A DNA stretch of 5,610 nt from Desulfobacterales bacterium (GTDB taxonomy: Bacteria; Desulfobacterota; DSM-4660; Desulfatiglandales; JALVZP01), in assembly GCA_027037575.1 (NCBI GenBank), contig JALVZP010000364.1, positions 1 to 5,610 on the forward strand, given 5' to 3'. Made by a program: the position numbers and the translations under genes. The notes under the pieces were generated by a model. The model searched no databases and was not told the origin of the DNA. It saw only the letters and a program-made list of their open reading frames with translations. Positions 1 to 5,610 of the stretch are shown here, one piece after another (the first letter of the stretch is position 1; every line of letters begins with the position of its first letter).

Positions 1-246
1 ATCCAGCACTACGGCCAATCTCTTACCATATCTACGAAGGGAGAGAATAGGGACTGTCTCCAGGACTTCTATGGATTCTGCATCAAGGGTTTCATCTCTG
101 AGACAGAAGATCTGTGTTCCACTGCCAGGCCATCTTGATTGCACCTTTAGGGCTAAGAGGAGCTTATCTCCCTGTATAATGCGAATTCGATAGGGAAAAC
201 GCTTATTGTCTATACGTTCCAGAATCCACAGCCTTTGTTGTGCCAT
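1..246 (-). CDS. Unrecognised protein, N-terminal 82 residues (cut by left edge)
   Basis: Reading leftward from the ATG at 246-244, the frame stays open for 82 codons to the edge of the window, so the C-terminus is missing. The start is well fixed: an in-frame TAG lies eight codons upstream (plus-strand CTA at 265-267) and no other start codon lies between. The ribosome site is weak (AAAAAGG about 9 bases before ATG). The protein begins MAQQRLWILERIDNKRFPYR and is mixed alpha/beta in feel: alternating hydrophobic stretches (RIRIIQ, LLLALKV, IEVLETVPILSL), no signal peptide, no membrane segment and no motif I can name. It has 10 Arg in 82 residues, five of them CGN codons, unlike the rightward operon, which uses almost only AGA/AGG. 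That difference suggests another compositional origin or expression class, though the sample is small. It is divergent from the CoA-transferase operon and shares its control region, so a regulator is possible, but nothing in the sequence shows a DNA-binding motif. Function unknown. Confidence 0.62.
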   Translation of the reverse strand, partial: MAQQRLWILERIDNKRFPYRIRIIQGDKLLLALKVQSRWPGSGTQIFCLRDETLDAESIEVLETVPILSLRRYGKRLAVVLD

Positions 247-313
247 GTCCTGAAACCTTTTTTGCTATGGATTATACCAGTTCTTTACTGATAATATCAG
301 CTAACCCCTGTGG

Positions 314-333
314 GGAGATATGTCAATATCTCC
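314..333. promoter_or_regulatory. Perfect palindrome, operator-like
   Basis: The sequence reads GGAGATAT-GTCA-ATATCTCC: two perfectly complementary 8-base arms around a 4-base centre. It lies between the two divergent genes, 67 bases from the leftward ATG and 114 bases from the rightward ATG. It overlaps the minus-strand TTGACA hexamer (326-321) and ends 32 bases before the plus-strand TTGACA (366). This is the geometry expected for a dimeric regulator that represses the left gene and/or activates the right operon. It lacks a U-tract, so it does not look like a terminator. The regulator is not identifiable from this window. Confidence 0.5.
318..326 (-). promoter_or_regulatory. Putative -35 element of leftward promoter
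   Basis: Read on the minus strand this is TTGACATAT, containing a consensus sigma-70 -35 hexamer (TTGACA, 326-321), 80 bases before the leftward start codon. No convincing -10 lies at 16-18 bases; the nearest good match is TATTAT (296-291), 24 bases away, which is too far for standard sigma-70. The -35 call therefore rests on the hexamer and its symmetry with the 366-374 copy. It may instead be a regulator half-site. Confidence 0.3.
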
Positions 334-365
334 ATACCTATCTGGGTAATAGAGCCTAGCAATAC

Positions 366-394
366 TTGACATATAGGTTTCCTTTTTTGTATTG
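366..394 (+). promoter_or_regulatory. Putative promoter of the CoA-transferase operon
   Basis: A consensus -35 hexamer TTGACA (366-371) lies 82 bases before the ATG of the first CoA-transferase gene. At the expected spacing the -10 is poor: GTATTG with a 17-base spacer, or TATTGA with an 18-base spacer, the latter preceded by a TG-like TTG. A T-run (383-388) fills the spacer. Because the -10 is weak, activation by a bound factor is plausible. The whole operon has no other obvious promoter, so this is the best candidate in the window. Confidence 0.35.
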
Positions 395-447
395 AAAATG
401 AAGATATGCAATAGGATGTTTTCTAAAAAATATTCAAGGAGGACCCA

Positions 448-1644
448 ATGGGGGAGGAAAAGGCATTAGCAGGATTAAGGGTTTTAGATCTTGCAAATAA
501 TATTGCAGGATCTTATTGTGGAAAGCTTTTTGCAGATTTTGGGGCAGATGTAATAAAGGTAGAGCCTCCAAAAGATGGAAATCCTCTCAGGAAAAGAGTT
601 CCATTTTATAAAGATGAGAAAGACAAGGAAAAGAGCGGAATGTTTTTCTATTTAAATACCAATAAAAAGAGTATCACCCTGGATATTACAAAGAAGGAAG
701 GAGCAGATGTATTTAAGAAGCTGGTAAAGGATGCAAACTTGATAATCGAAGACTTTGAGCCTGGAAAGATGAAAGAGCTTGGACTTTCCTATGATGATCT
801 GAAGCAGATAAATCCAGATCTTGTTATGATATCTATTACATGGTTTGGCCAGGATGGTCCCTATAAAGACTATAAGGCCACTAATTTTACTGCATATGGA
901 TTGGGTGGTGCAATGTATGTTATGAGACCTACAAAATGGCCAGATATAAGACCAGCAGTTCTTGGTGGTTATCAGGCAGAATACACAGCAGGGCTTATCG
1001 GATACATTACTTCTATGGCAGCTCTTGCTATGGGAAAGAGTGCATGGATTGATCTCTCAGTTATGGAGGCAGTTACAAGCACACTTACAGGTATAATGGG
1101 AGACTATGCCTATCTTGGATTCTATAGAAGGACACTTCCATGGGCAATACATGGATTTCCTACTCAGGAAAACTATCCATGTAAAGACGGTTATGTAAAC
1201 CTTACTCCTGGAATTGGTGGAACCCAGGCAATTGCAGAACTTATTGGAAAGCCAGAAGAGAAGGATAATCCACTCCTTGTAAAGGCAGGTGCAAGGGTAA
1301 AAGAGCCAGAAAAGTTTGAGGCATTAATCCTCCCTTGGCTGAAAGAACACACAAAGTGGGAGATTACGGAGAAGGCACAAAAGCTAAGGCTTGCGTTTGC
1401 TCCAATACTTAGCCCGGGAGAACTATTTGATGATCCTCAGCTTAAGGAAAGAGAATTCTTTGCAAAGGTAAATCACCCTGAGATGGATGAAGTAACATAT
1501 GCAGGTGCTCCAGCAAAGCTGAGTGAAACTCCATGGAAAGAAGGAAGGGCACCCCTTTTAGGAGAGCATACAAAGGAGGTATTAAGTCAGGCAGGTTATT
1601 CTGAAGATGAGATAAATGCCCTTAAGGAAAAAGGAATTGTTTAA
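448..1644 (+). CDS. Family III (CaiB/BaiF) CoA-transferase, Glu-type subunit
   Basis: 398 residues, the usual length for family III CoA-transferases, which move CoA between carboxylic acids through acyl anhydride and thioester intermediates on an aspartate; cytosolic. Family marks in order: the N-terminal core LAGLRVLDLANNIAG through FADFGADVIKVEPP (8-41), the FYLNTNKKSITLD segment (67-79), LGLSYDDLKQINPDLV followed by SITWFGQDGPY (111-139), the AWIDLSVMEA strand-helix (199-208), and the closing REFF (335-338) and LLGEHTKEVL (370-379). At the place of the catalytic Asp (D-x-x-x-G in formyl-CoA transferase) it has Glu178 (AEYTAG). The usual R-x-x-TG-x-GQ before the 'ID' strand is reduced to MGKSAW. 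Start chosen at ATG 448 because AAGGAGG (436-442) sits 5 bases upstream. The next gene encodes a paralogue with a normal Asp, so this is probably the partner subunit of a heteromer, as in BbsEF-type enzymes. Family call is firm; substrate unknown. Confidence 0.93.
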   Translation: MGEEKALAGLRVLDLANNIAGSYCGKLFADFGADVIKVEPPKDGNPLRKRVPFYKDEKDKEKSGMFFYLNTNKKSITLDITKKEGADVFKKLVKDANLIIEDFEPGKMKELGLSYDDLKQINPDLVMISITWFGQDGPYKDYKATNFTAYGLGGAMYVMRPTKWPDIRPAVLGGYQAEYTAGLIGYITSMAALAMGKSAWIDLSVMEAVTSTLTGIMGDYAYLGFYRRTLPWAIHGFPTQENYPCKDGYVNLTPGIGGTQAIAELIGKPEEKDNPLLVKAGARVKEPEKFEALILPWLKEHTKWEITEKAQKLRLAFAPILSPGELFDDPQLKEREFFAKVNHPEMDEVTYAGAPAKLSETPWKEGRAPLLGEHTKEVLSQAGYSEDEINALKEKGIV

Positions 1645-1647
1645 ATT

Positions 1648-1654
1648 AGGAGGG
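1648..1654 (+). promoter_or_regulatory. Ribosome binding site fixing the second transferase start
   Basis: AGGAGGG lies 6 bases before ATG 1661. An earlier in-frame ATG at 1616 lies inside the preceding gene and has no such site. Starting at 1661 also places the family's N-terminal motif (LEGIRVVDL) directly at the protein start, as in the neighbouring paralogue. Confidence 0.85.
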
Positions 1655-1660
1655 AGAAAA

Positions 1661-3031
1661 ATGGCATATAAGATATTAGAGGGAATAAGGGTAGTTGATC
1701 TTACCACAGTATATGCAGGGCCTATGGGGACAAGGATGCTTGCAGATCTTGGTGCAGAGATAATAAAGATTGAGTCTCCAAACAGGCCTGATCTATTTAC
1801 AAGGATGACAGCATATCCTGATAACGAACCTCCTGAAAAGGAAAACTGGAATGCAGGAGGATATTTCCATTTCCTGAATGCAGGAAAGCTTGGGATAAGC
1901 TTGGATCTGAGCACAGAAAAGGGAAAGGAGATATTTAAGAAGCTTGTAAAGATAAGTGATATAGTAATGGAGAACTTCTCTCCAAGGGTAATGGATAATC
2001 TTGGACTTGGATATGAGGAGCTAAAGAAGGTAAAGCCAGATATCATAATGGTTTCCATGAGTGGACTTGGTCACTATGGACCACTTAGGGACTATTACAT
2101 GTATATGACTGGAATGGAAGGAATGTCTGGACTTACCTATATTACAGGGCATCCAGAATATCCTCCACTTCTCTCTAACTATGCATATGGTGACTGGATG
2201 CTGGGAGTAACAGGTACTGCTGCTGCACTTACTGCCCTTTACTACAGAAAGAAGACAGGAAAAGGGCAATACATAGATGTTGCTGGAAGAGAGGCAATTG
2301 TAGTTCATATTGGTGATGTGATTATGGACTATACCTTAAATGGAAGGGTAAAAGAAAGGGAAGGAAATGCCCATCCAGAGATGGCTCCACATGAATGCTA
2401 CAGATGTAAGGGAGAAGACTCCTGGATAAACATTGCAATAGAAAATGAAGATCAGTGGAAGGCACTCTGTAAGCTTATGGGAAAAGAGGAGCTGAAGGAT
2501 GATCCAAGATTCTCTAATATGGAGGCAAGGATAAAGAACAGGGATGAGCTTAATAAGATAATTGAGGAGTGGACAAGCCAATATGATCATATAGAGCTTA
2601 TGGAGATACTTCAGAAGGAAGGCATCCCATCAGGTGCAGTCCTTACAATGAAGGAGGTATTCCTGAATCCACATCTTATTCAGAGGGGATTCTTTGAAGT
2701 TATTGATCACGGAAAGGATGTTGGAAAAAGGCCTATTGGAAAGCAGATGCCAGCAAAGTTTGTTGGATATGAAAGCTATGTTCCAAGCAGGGCACCAAAG
2801 TTTGCACAGCACAATGAATATGTATTCTGTGAGCTTCTTGGAATAAGCAAAGATGAGCTTAAGAAATTAGAAGAAGAAAAGGTAATTGGAACAATTCCAA
2901 GATTTCCACCAGGAAGACCAACAAGGCTTGATCTTATACAGAAGCAGGTTGGGAAAGGTGCAGGATTCGTTGATCCTAATTATTTGGAAGAGCTTAGAAA
3001 GGCATTTGGTGAGGACATAGGAAAAAAGTAA
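1661..3031 (+). CDS. Family III (CaiB/BaiF) CoA-transferase, Asp-type subunit
   Basis: 456 residues; starts 16 bases after the preceding transferase and is its paralogue. Family marks: LEGIRVVDLTTVYAG to LADLGAEIIKIESP (6-40), FHFLNAGKLGISLDL (69-83), LGLGYEELKKVKPDIIMVSM then GLGHYGPLRDY (114-145), GLTYITGHPEYPP (157-169), the catalytic-site segment YGDWMLG with Asp178, RKKTGKGQYIDV (196-207) and RGFFEVIDHG (342-351). Asp178 has the D-x-x-x-G spacing of the nucleophile of formyl-CoA transferase (Asp169), so this subunit should be catalytically competent. Its position matches Glu178 of the upstream gene exactly. After the normal family end (about residue 410, EEEKVIG) there is an extra tail of about 46 residues (PRFPPGRPTRLDL ... 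GFVDPNYLEELRKAFG) absent from the partner. Likely forms a heteromer with the 448-1644 product and transfers CoA to or from an acid handled by the downstream hydratase and ligase. Substrate cannot be named; a BbsE/F or Mct-like role is only analogy. Confidence 0.93.
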   Translation: MAYKILEGIRVVDLTTVYAGPMGTRMLADLGAEIIKIESPNRPDLFTRMTAYPDNEPPEKENWNAGGYFHFLNAGKLGISLDLSTEKGKEIFKKLVKISDIVMENFSPRVMDNLGLGYEELKKVKPDIIMVSMSGLGHYGPLRDYYMYMTGMEGMSGLTYITGHPEYPPLLSNYAYGDWMLGVTGTAAALTALYYRKKTGKGQYIDVAGREAIVVHIGDVIMDYTLNGRVKEREGNAHPEMAPHECYRCKGEDSWINIAIENEDQWKALCKLMGKEELKDDPRFSNMEARIKNRDELNKIIEEWTSQYDHIELMEILQKEGIPSGAVLTMKEVFLNPHLIQRGFFEVIDHGKDVGKRPIGKQMPAKFVGYESYVPSRAPKFAQHNEYVFCELLGISKDELKKLEEEKVIGTIPRFPPGRPTRLDLIQKQVGKGAGFVDPNYLEELRKAFGEDIGKK

Positions 3032-3053
3032 AAATCTTTAAGGAGGTATTATA

Positions 3054-4253
3054 ATGGCAGAACCAGAAAAGGTAGAAAAAGGGAAATTAGCAGAAGGTAG
3101 ACTTACTCCTGAGCTTATTAAGGAGATGGAAGGTAAAAAAGGCCTTATCCTGAGGATAGATAACTATATCAACAATGTAGATGTTACAAAGAGGGCAATA
3201 AGAAGCTTCTGTGATGGAGTTGGTGACTGGAATCCCTTATATAGGGATGAGGAATATGCAAAGAATGGCCCATATAAAGGAATAATAGCTCCTCCTTTCT
3301 TCGTATATTCTATTCTTCCTGCAGCACCACAATTTGGATTTAGAGGACTTGGTGGGTTTAATGCAAGAAATGAACTTCACTTCTATAAGCCAATAAGACC
3401 AGGAACACATATTGAACCTTCATCTCAGTTTAAGGACTTTGAGATAAAAGAAGGAAAAAGGGGAAAGATGGTATTTGAATACTTTGAGCAGAGATATGTA
3501 GATGAAGAAGGAGATCTTGTATGCCTTTATAATCAGATGAATATCAGAGTGGAAAGGGTTTCTATGAGGAAAAGCAAGGAAGAGGAAGTGAAAAAGGAAA
3601 AGAAAGGTCCACAGCTTCCACATCCATGGACAGACGAAGAATTGGAAAAGATTGAAGAAGAGATCCTAAAAGAAGAATTACGGGGAAGTGAGCCAAGGTA
3701 TTGGGAGGATGTGCAAGAAGGAGAAGAATTAAAACCTGTAATAAAAGGACCCATAGGCCTTTCTGATATGATCGCATTCTTCTTGGGTGGTGCAACACCT
3801 GTAAGGCCATTTGGCCATGAACTTGCAGTAAGGGATAAACAAAGACATCCTGCCTGGTATTTCAGAGATCCTGACACCTATGCATTAGAGCCTGTTTATG
3901 CAGTCCATTATAACAAACATGCTGCTTATTCCCAGACAGGCATTGCATGGCCTTATGATGTTGGTATACAAAGACACTGCTGGCAAGGGCATCTTCTTAC
4001 AAACTGGATGGGAGACCATGGCTGGCTAAAAATGGCAAGGGCAGAATACAGAGGATTTGTATATCTTTCTGATGTAGTCAGGGTTGGAGGAAAGGTTGTA
4101 AAGAAATACATAGATGATGAGGGAGAGCCAGTAGTAGAGATAGAAACTTATGCCATAAATCAGAGGGGTGAAAATACAATGCCTGGATATGCAATAGTTG
4201 CTCTTCCATCAAGGGAGAAGAATTACTGGCCAGTAGAGAAGAGAGTAAAATAA
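3054..4253 (+). CDS. Double-hotdog FAS1/MaoC-type acyl-CoA hydratase (dehydratase)
   Basis: 399 residues, probably a cytosolic enoyl-CoA hydratase or hydroxyacyl-CoA dehydratase with two fused hotdog domains. N-terminal domain (about 35-170, FAS1-like dehydratase type): RSFCDGVGDWNPLYRDEEYA (50-69), GIIAPPFFV (76-84) and LHFYKPIRPGTHI (108-120). A very charged linker follows (about 171-210, rich in Glu and Lys). C-terminal MaoC-like domain (about 213-390): PRYWEDVQEGEEL (214-226), YDVGIQRHCWQGHLLTNWMG (301-320), and a closing strand near 340-385. The classical D-x-N-P-x-H motif is imperfect in both halves: the N-domain has DWNPLY with Tyr for His, and the C-domain has HYNKHAAY. The R-x-x-W-x-x-H-L-x-TNWMGD signature does fit the roughly 400-residue double-domain MaoC group. 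AAGGAGGT (3040-3047) lies 6 bases before the ATG; the gap to the preceding gene is 22 bases. Meh (mesaconyl-C4-CoA hydratase), another CaiB-linked hotdog hydratase, is a functional parallel only. Confidence 0.85.
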   Translation: MAEPEKVEKGKLAEGRLTPELIKEMEGKKGLILRIDNYINNVDVTKRAIRSFCDGVGDWNPLYRDEEYAKNGPYKGIIAPPFFVYSILPAAPQFGFRGLGGFNARNELHFYKPIRPGTHIEPSSQFKDFEIKEGKRGKMVFEYFEQRYVDEEGDLVCLYNQMNIRVERVSMRKSKEEEVKKEKKGPQLPHPWTDEELEKIEEEILKEELRGSEPRYWEDVQEGEELKPVIKGPIGLSDMIAFFLGGATPVRPFGHELAVRDKQRHPAWYFRDPDTYALEPVYAVHYNKHAAYSQTGIAWPYDVGIQRHCWQGHLLTNWMGDHGWLKMARAEYRGFVYLSDVVRVGGKVVKKYIDDEGEPVVEIETYAINQRGENTMPGYAIVALPSREKNYWPVEKRVK

Positions 4254-4263
4254 AGGAGGAGGT
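4254..4263 (+). promoter_or_regulatory. Strong ribosome binding site of the ligase gene
   Basis: AGGAGGAGGT begins immediately after the hydratase TAA and ends 5 bases before ATG 4269. The doubled AGGAGG offers two overlapping anti-Shine-Dalgarno registers. The whole intergenic gap is this site plus five bases, so the ligase must be co-transcribed with the hydratase. Confidence 0.8.
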
Positions 4264-4268
4264 TTAAG

Positions 4269-5610
4269 ATGCCACTTAGAACATTTTTGGATGAATTCAA
4301 AAGCTATGAAGAGGCAAGAGAGAAGTTTAAATGGTCTGACAGATGGAAGGTATTTGATGGAAACAAAGATAATTTTAACATTGCCCATGAGTGTGTGGAC
4401 AGACATCCAAAAGAAGATGTTGCTATAAGGATAAAGTTTGCAGATGATAGAAGAGAGGAGATTTATAAATTTAAAGAATTCTCTGAAGCAACATCCCAAT
4501 TTGCCAACTTTCTTGCAAACAGGGGAATAGAAAAGGGGGATAGGGTTGCACTTCTTCTTCACCCACGTTTTGAATTCTATGTTGGTATGTTTGGAACATT
4601 TAAGAGAGGAGCAATAGTAATTCCATGCTCTCCACTGTTTGGACCAGAGGCAGTAGCATATAGGCTCGAAAAAGGCGGTGCAAAGGCAATTCTTACTACA
4701 AAGGACAAGATGGATCTTATCCCTGAGGATGTGAGGAAGAAGCTGAATCTTCAGATCATAGATGCAGATACCCTCCTGGATGATATAAGCAAGGAATCTA
4801 CAGAGTTTACTCCAAATACTACTGCGAATGATATGGCAATGTATCAGTTTTCAAGTGGAACAACAGGTGCACCAAAGATAGTAAACTACAGGCATGGTGC
4901 TATTACTGTTGCAGCACCATTTGTAAGATTTTCAGTGGGAATCACAGCAGATGATAACTATTTCTGCCCATCTTCACCTGCATGGGGACATGGGATCTGG
5001 TATGGGACAATAGCTCCTCTTATATTTGGTGTTGCAGTAGGGGCATATTCAGGAAAATTTGATCCTGATGTCTGCCTTGAAGCACTCCAGAACTTTGAAA
5101 TAACAAACATATCTGCAATCGCATCCCACTACAGGCTTATGGTTACTTCTCCAAATGTGGATAAATACAAGCTGAAGCTAAAGAAGCTTACATATACTGG
5201 TGAAGCAATGCCAAAAGAGATTATAGAGCTTATCCAGAAAAAGTGGGGAGTAACTCCTTATGTCCTCTACGGAACAACAGAGGTAGGACCACTTACATGT
5301 GATTTTGCAGGATTTGAAAACTGGAAACCAAAGCCAGGAAGCCTTGGAAAACCAGCAATTGGATCAGAAGTGGAAGTTCTGGATGAGGAAGGGAATATCT
5401 GTCCTCCTGGAAAGGTTGGCCAGATGGCAATAAAGAGAGGAGATAAGTGGATAAAGGTTGGAGACCTGGTATATAAAGATGAGGATGGATACTTCTGGTA
5501 TGTAGGAAGGGCAGATGATGTAATCATATCTGCAGGATATACAATTGGCCCCATAGAGGTAGAAGAAGCAATCATGAAGCATCCTGCTGTTGAGGAATGT
5601 GCTGTAGTGG
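4269..5610 (+). CDS. AMP-forming acyl-CoA ligase (MACS/benzoate-CoA ligase-like), C-terminus cut
   Basis: 447 codons are present and the frame runs off the right edge; family members are about 520-560 residues, so roughly the last 80-110 are missing. ANL-superfamily enzymes activate a carboxylate with ATP to an acyl-adenylate, then form the CoA thioester; cytosolic. Visible core motifs: A3 P-loop FSSGTTGAPK (194-203), A5 YGTTEVG (334-340), A7 VGDLVY with ribose-binding Asp399, and A8 GRADDVIISAGY (413-424) with hinge Asp416. The catalytic A10 lysine lies beyond the window. The early NIAHECVDRHP (37-47) and the ASHYRLMV segment (285-292) are of the medium-chain/aryl acyl-CoA synthetase kind. 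In A8 the usual GYRIGP reads GYTIGP: Thr425 replaces the common Arg. Start fixed by AGGAGGAGGT 5 bases upstream. As fourth gene of the operon it probably feeds the acyl-CoA used by the transferases and hydratase. Chain length or ring specificity cannot be read. Confidence 0.92.
   Translation, partial: MPLRTFLDEFKSYEEAREKFKWSDRWKVFDGNKDNFNIAHECVDRHPKEDVAIRIKFADDRREEIYKFKEFSEATSQFANFLANRGIEKGDRVALLLHPRFEFYVGMFGTFKRGAIVIPCSPLFGPEAVAYRLEKGGAKAILTTKDKMDLIPEDVRKKLNLQIIDADTLLDDISKESTEFTPNTTANDMAMYQFSSGTTGAPKIVNYRHGAITVAAPFVRFSVGITADDNYFCPSSPAWGHGIWYGTIAPLIFGVAVGAYSGKFDPDVCLEALQNFEITNISAIASHYRLMVTSPNVDKYKLKLKKLTYTGEAMPKEIIELIQKKWGVTPYVLYGTTEVGPLTCDFAGFENWKPKPGSLGKPAIGSEVEVLDEEGNICPPGKVGQMAIKRGDKWIKVGDLVYKDEDGYFWYVGRADDVIISAGYTIGPIEVEEAIMKHPAVEECAVV

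Noticed and set aside
305..315. CCCC-TGT-GGGG hairpin as a terminator
   Set aside because: Only a 4-base stem, no T-run on either strand, and located between divergent gene starts where no transcript needs to end.
1616..1660. Earlier in-frame ATG for the second CoA-transferase, adding 15 residues
   Set aside because: It lies within the preceding coding region, has no ribosome site, and the extra residues (MPLRKKELFK...) are the out-of-frame reading of the first gene's end and the AGGAGGG site.
1582..2812. Several long open frames on the minus strand opposite the transferase genes
   Set aside because: They lie entirely antisense to well-supported family proteins, give low-complexity Ser/Phe/Leu-rich translations with no motifs, and lack credible ribosome sites.
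448..3031. Naming the two transferases bbsE and bbsF
   Set aside because: Pairing and family agree with BbsEF, but the Bbs beta-oxidation genes and benzylsuccinate synthase are not visible, and the adjacent MaoC-type hydratase and CoA ligase are not part of that operon.
3420..4562. Minus-strand open frames opposite the hydratase and the start of the ligase
   Set aside because: Their compositions (Phe/Leu/Ser runs) are what the reverse of Lys/Glu-rich coding sequence gives; the plus-strand genes explain the openness.
5267..5582. Minus-strand open frames opposite the ligase
   Set aside because: They are shadows of the ligase motifs A5 to A8 on the plus strand; no start signals or recognisable protein.
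1..5610. tRNA, rRNA, CRISPR array, insertion sequence or attachment site
   Set aside because: I saw no cloverleaf, spaced direct repeats, transposase motif or terminal inverted repeats; almost all of the window is explained by coding sequence.

Overview
The window looks bacterial. Every rightward gene has a textbook Shine-Dalgarno sequence (AAGGAGG-type, 5-6 bases before the ATG), the genes are packed with 15-22 base gaps, and no archaeal TATA box is evident. Base composition is fairly AT-rich. Arginine is written almost only as AGA/AGG and isoleucine often as ATA, a habit common in thermophilic or AT-rich anaerobes. A sulfate-reducing or syntrophic anaerobe of the Thermodesulfobacteriota type would fit the gene content, but that placement is inference; no marker gene is present.

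Layout. Bases 1-246 hold the 5' part of an unrecognised gene on the minus strand. Bases 247-447 are a divergent intergenic region. It contains a perfect 8+8 base palindrome (314-333) and two back-to-back copies of TTGACATAT (318-326 minus, 366-374 plus), each 80-82 bases from the start codon it would serve. From 448 to the right edge runs one rightward operon of four genes: two tandem family III (CaiB/BaiF) CoA-transferases (448-1644 and 1661-3031), a double-hotdog FAS1/MaoC-type acyl-CoA hydratase (3054-4253), and an AMP-forming acyl-CoA ligase (4269 to beyond 5610). No terminator or internal promoter is visible between them.

How they fit together. The ligase would activate a free carboxylic acid with ATP. 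The two transferases, probably one heteromeric enzyme, would move CoA between two acids or between two carboxyls of a dicarboxylic acid. The hydratase would add water to, or remove it from, an enoyl-CoA intermediate. Partial parallels are BbsEF (benzylsuccinate CoA-transferase, anaerobic toluene degradation) and the mesaconyl-CoA transferase plus mesaconyl-C4-CoA hydratase pair of the 3-hydroxypropionate bi-cycle. The substrate cannot be read from this window. Points worth a second look are the Glu178/Asp178 split between the two transferase subunits, the non-canonical hotdog active sites, a Thr in place of the usual Arg in ligase motif A8, and the symmetric divergent control region.
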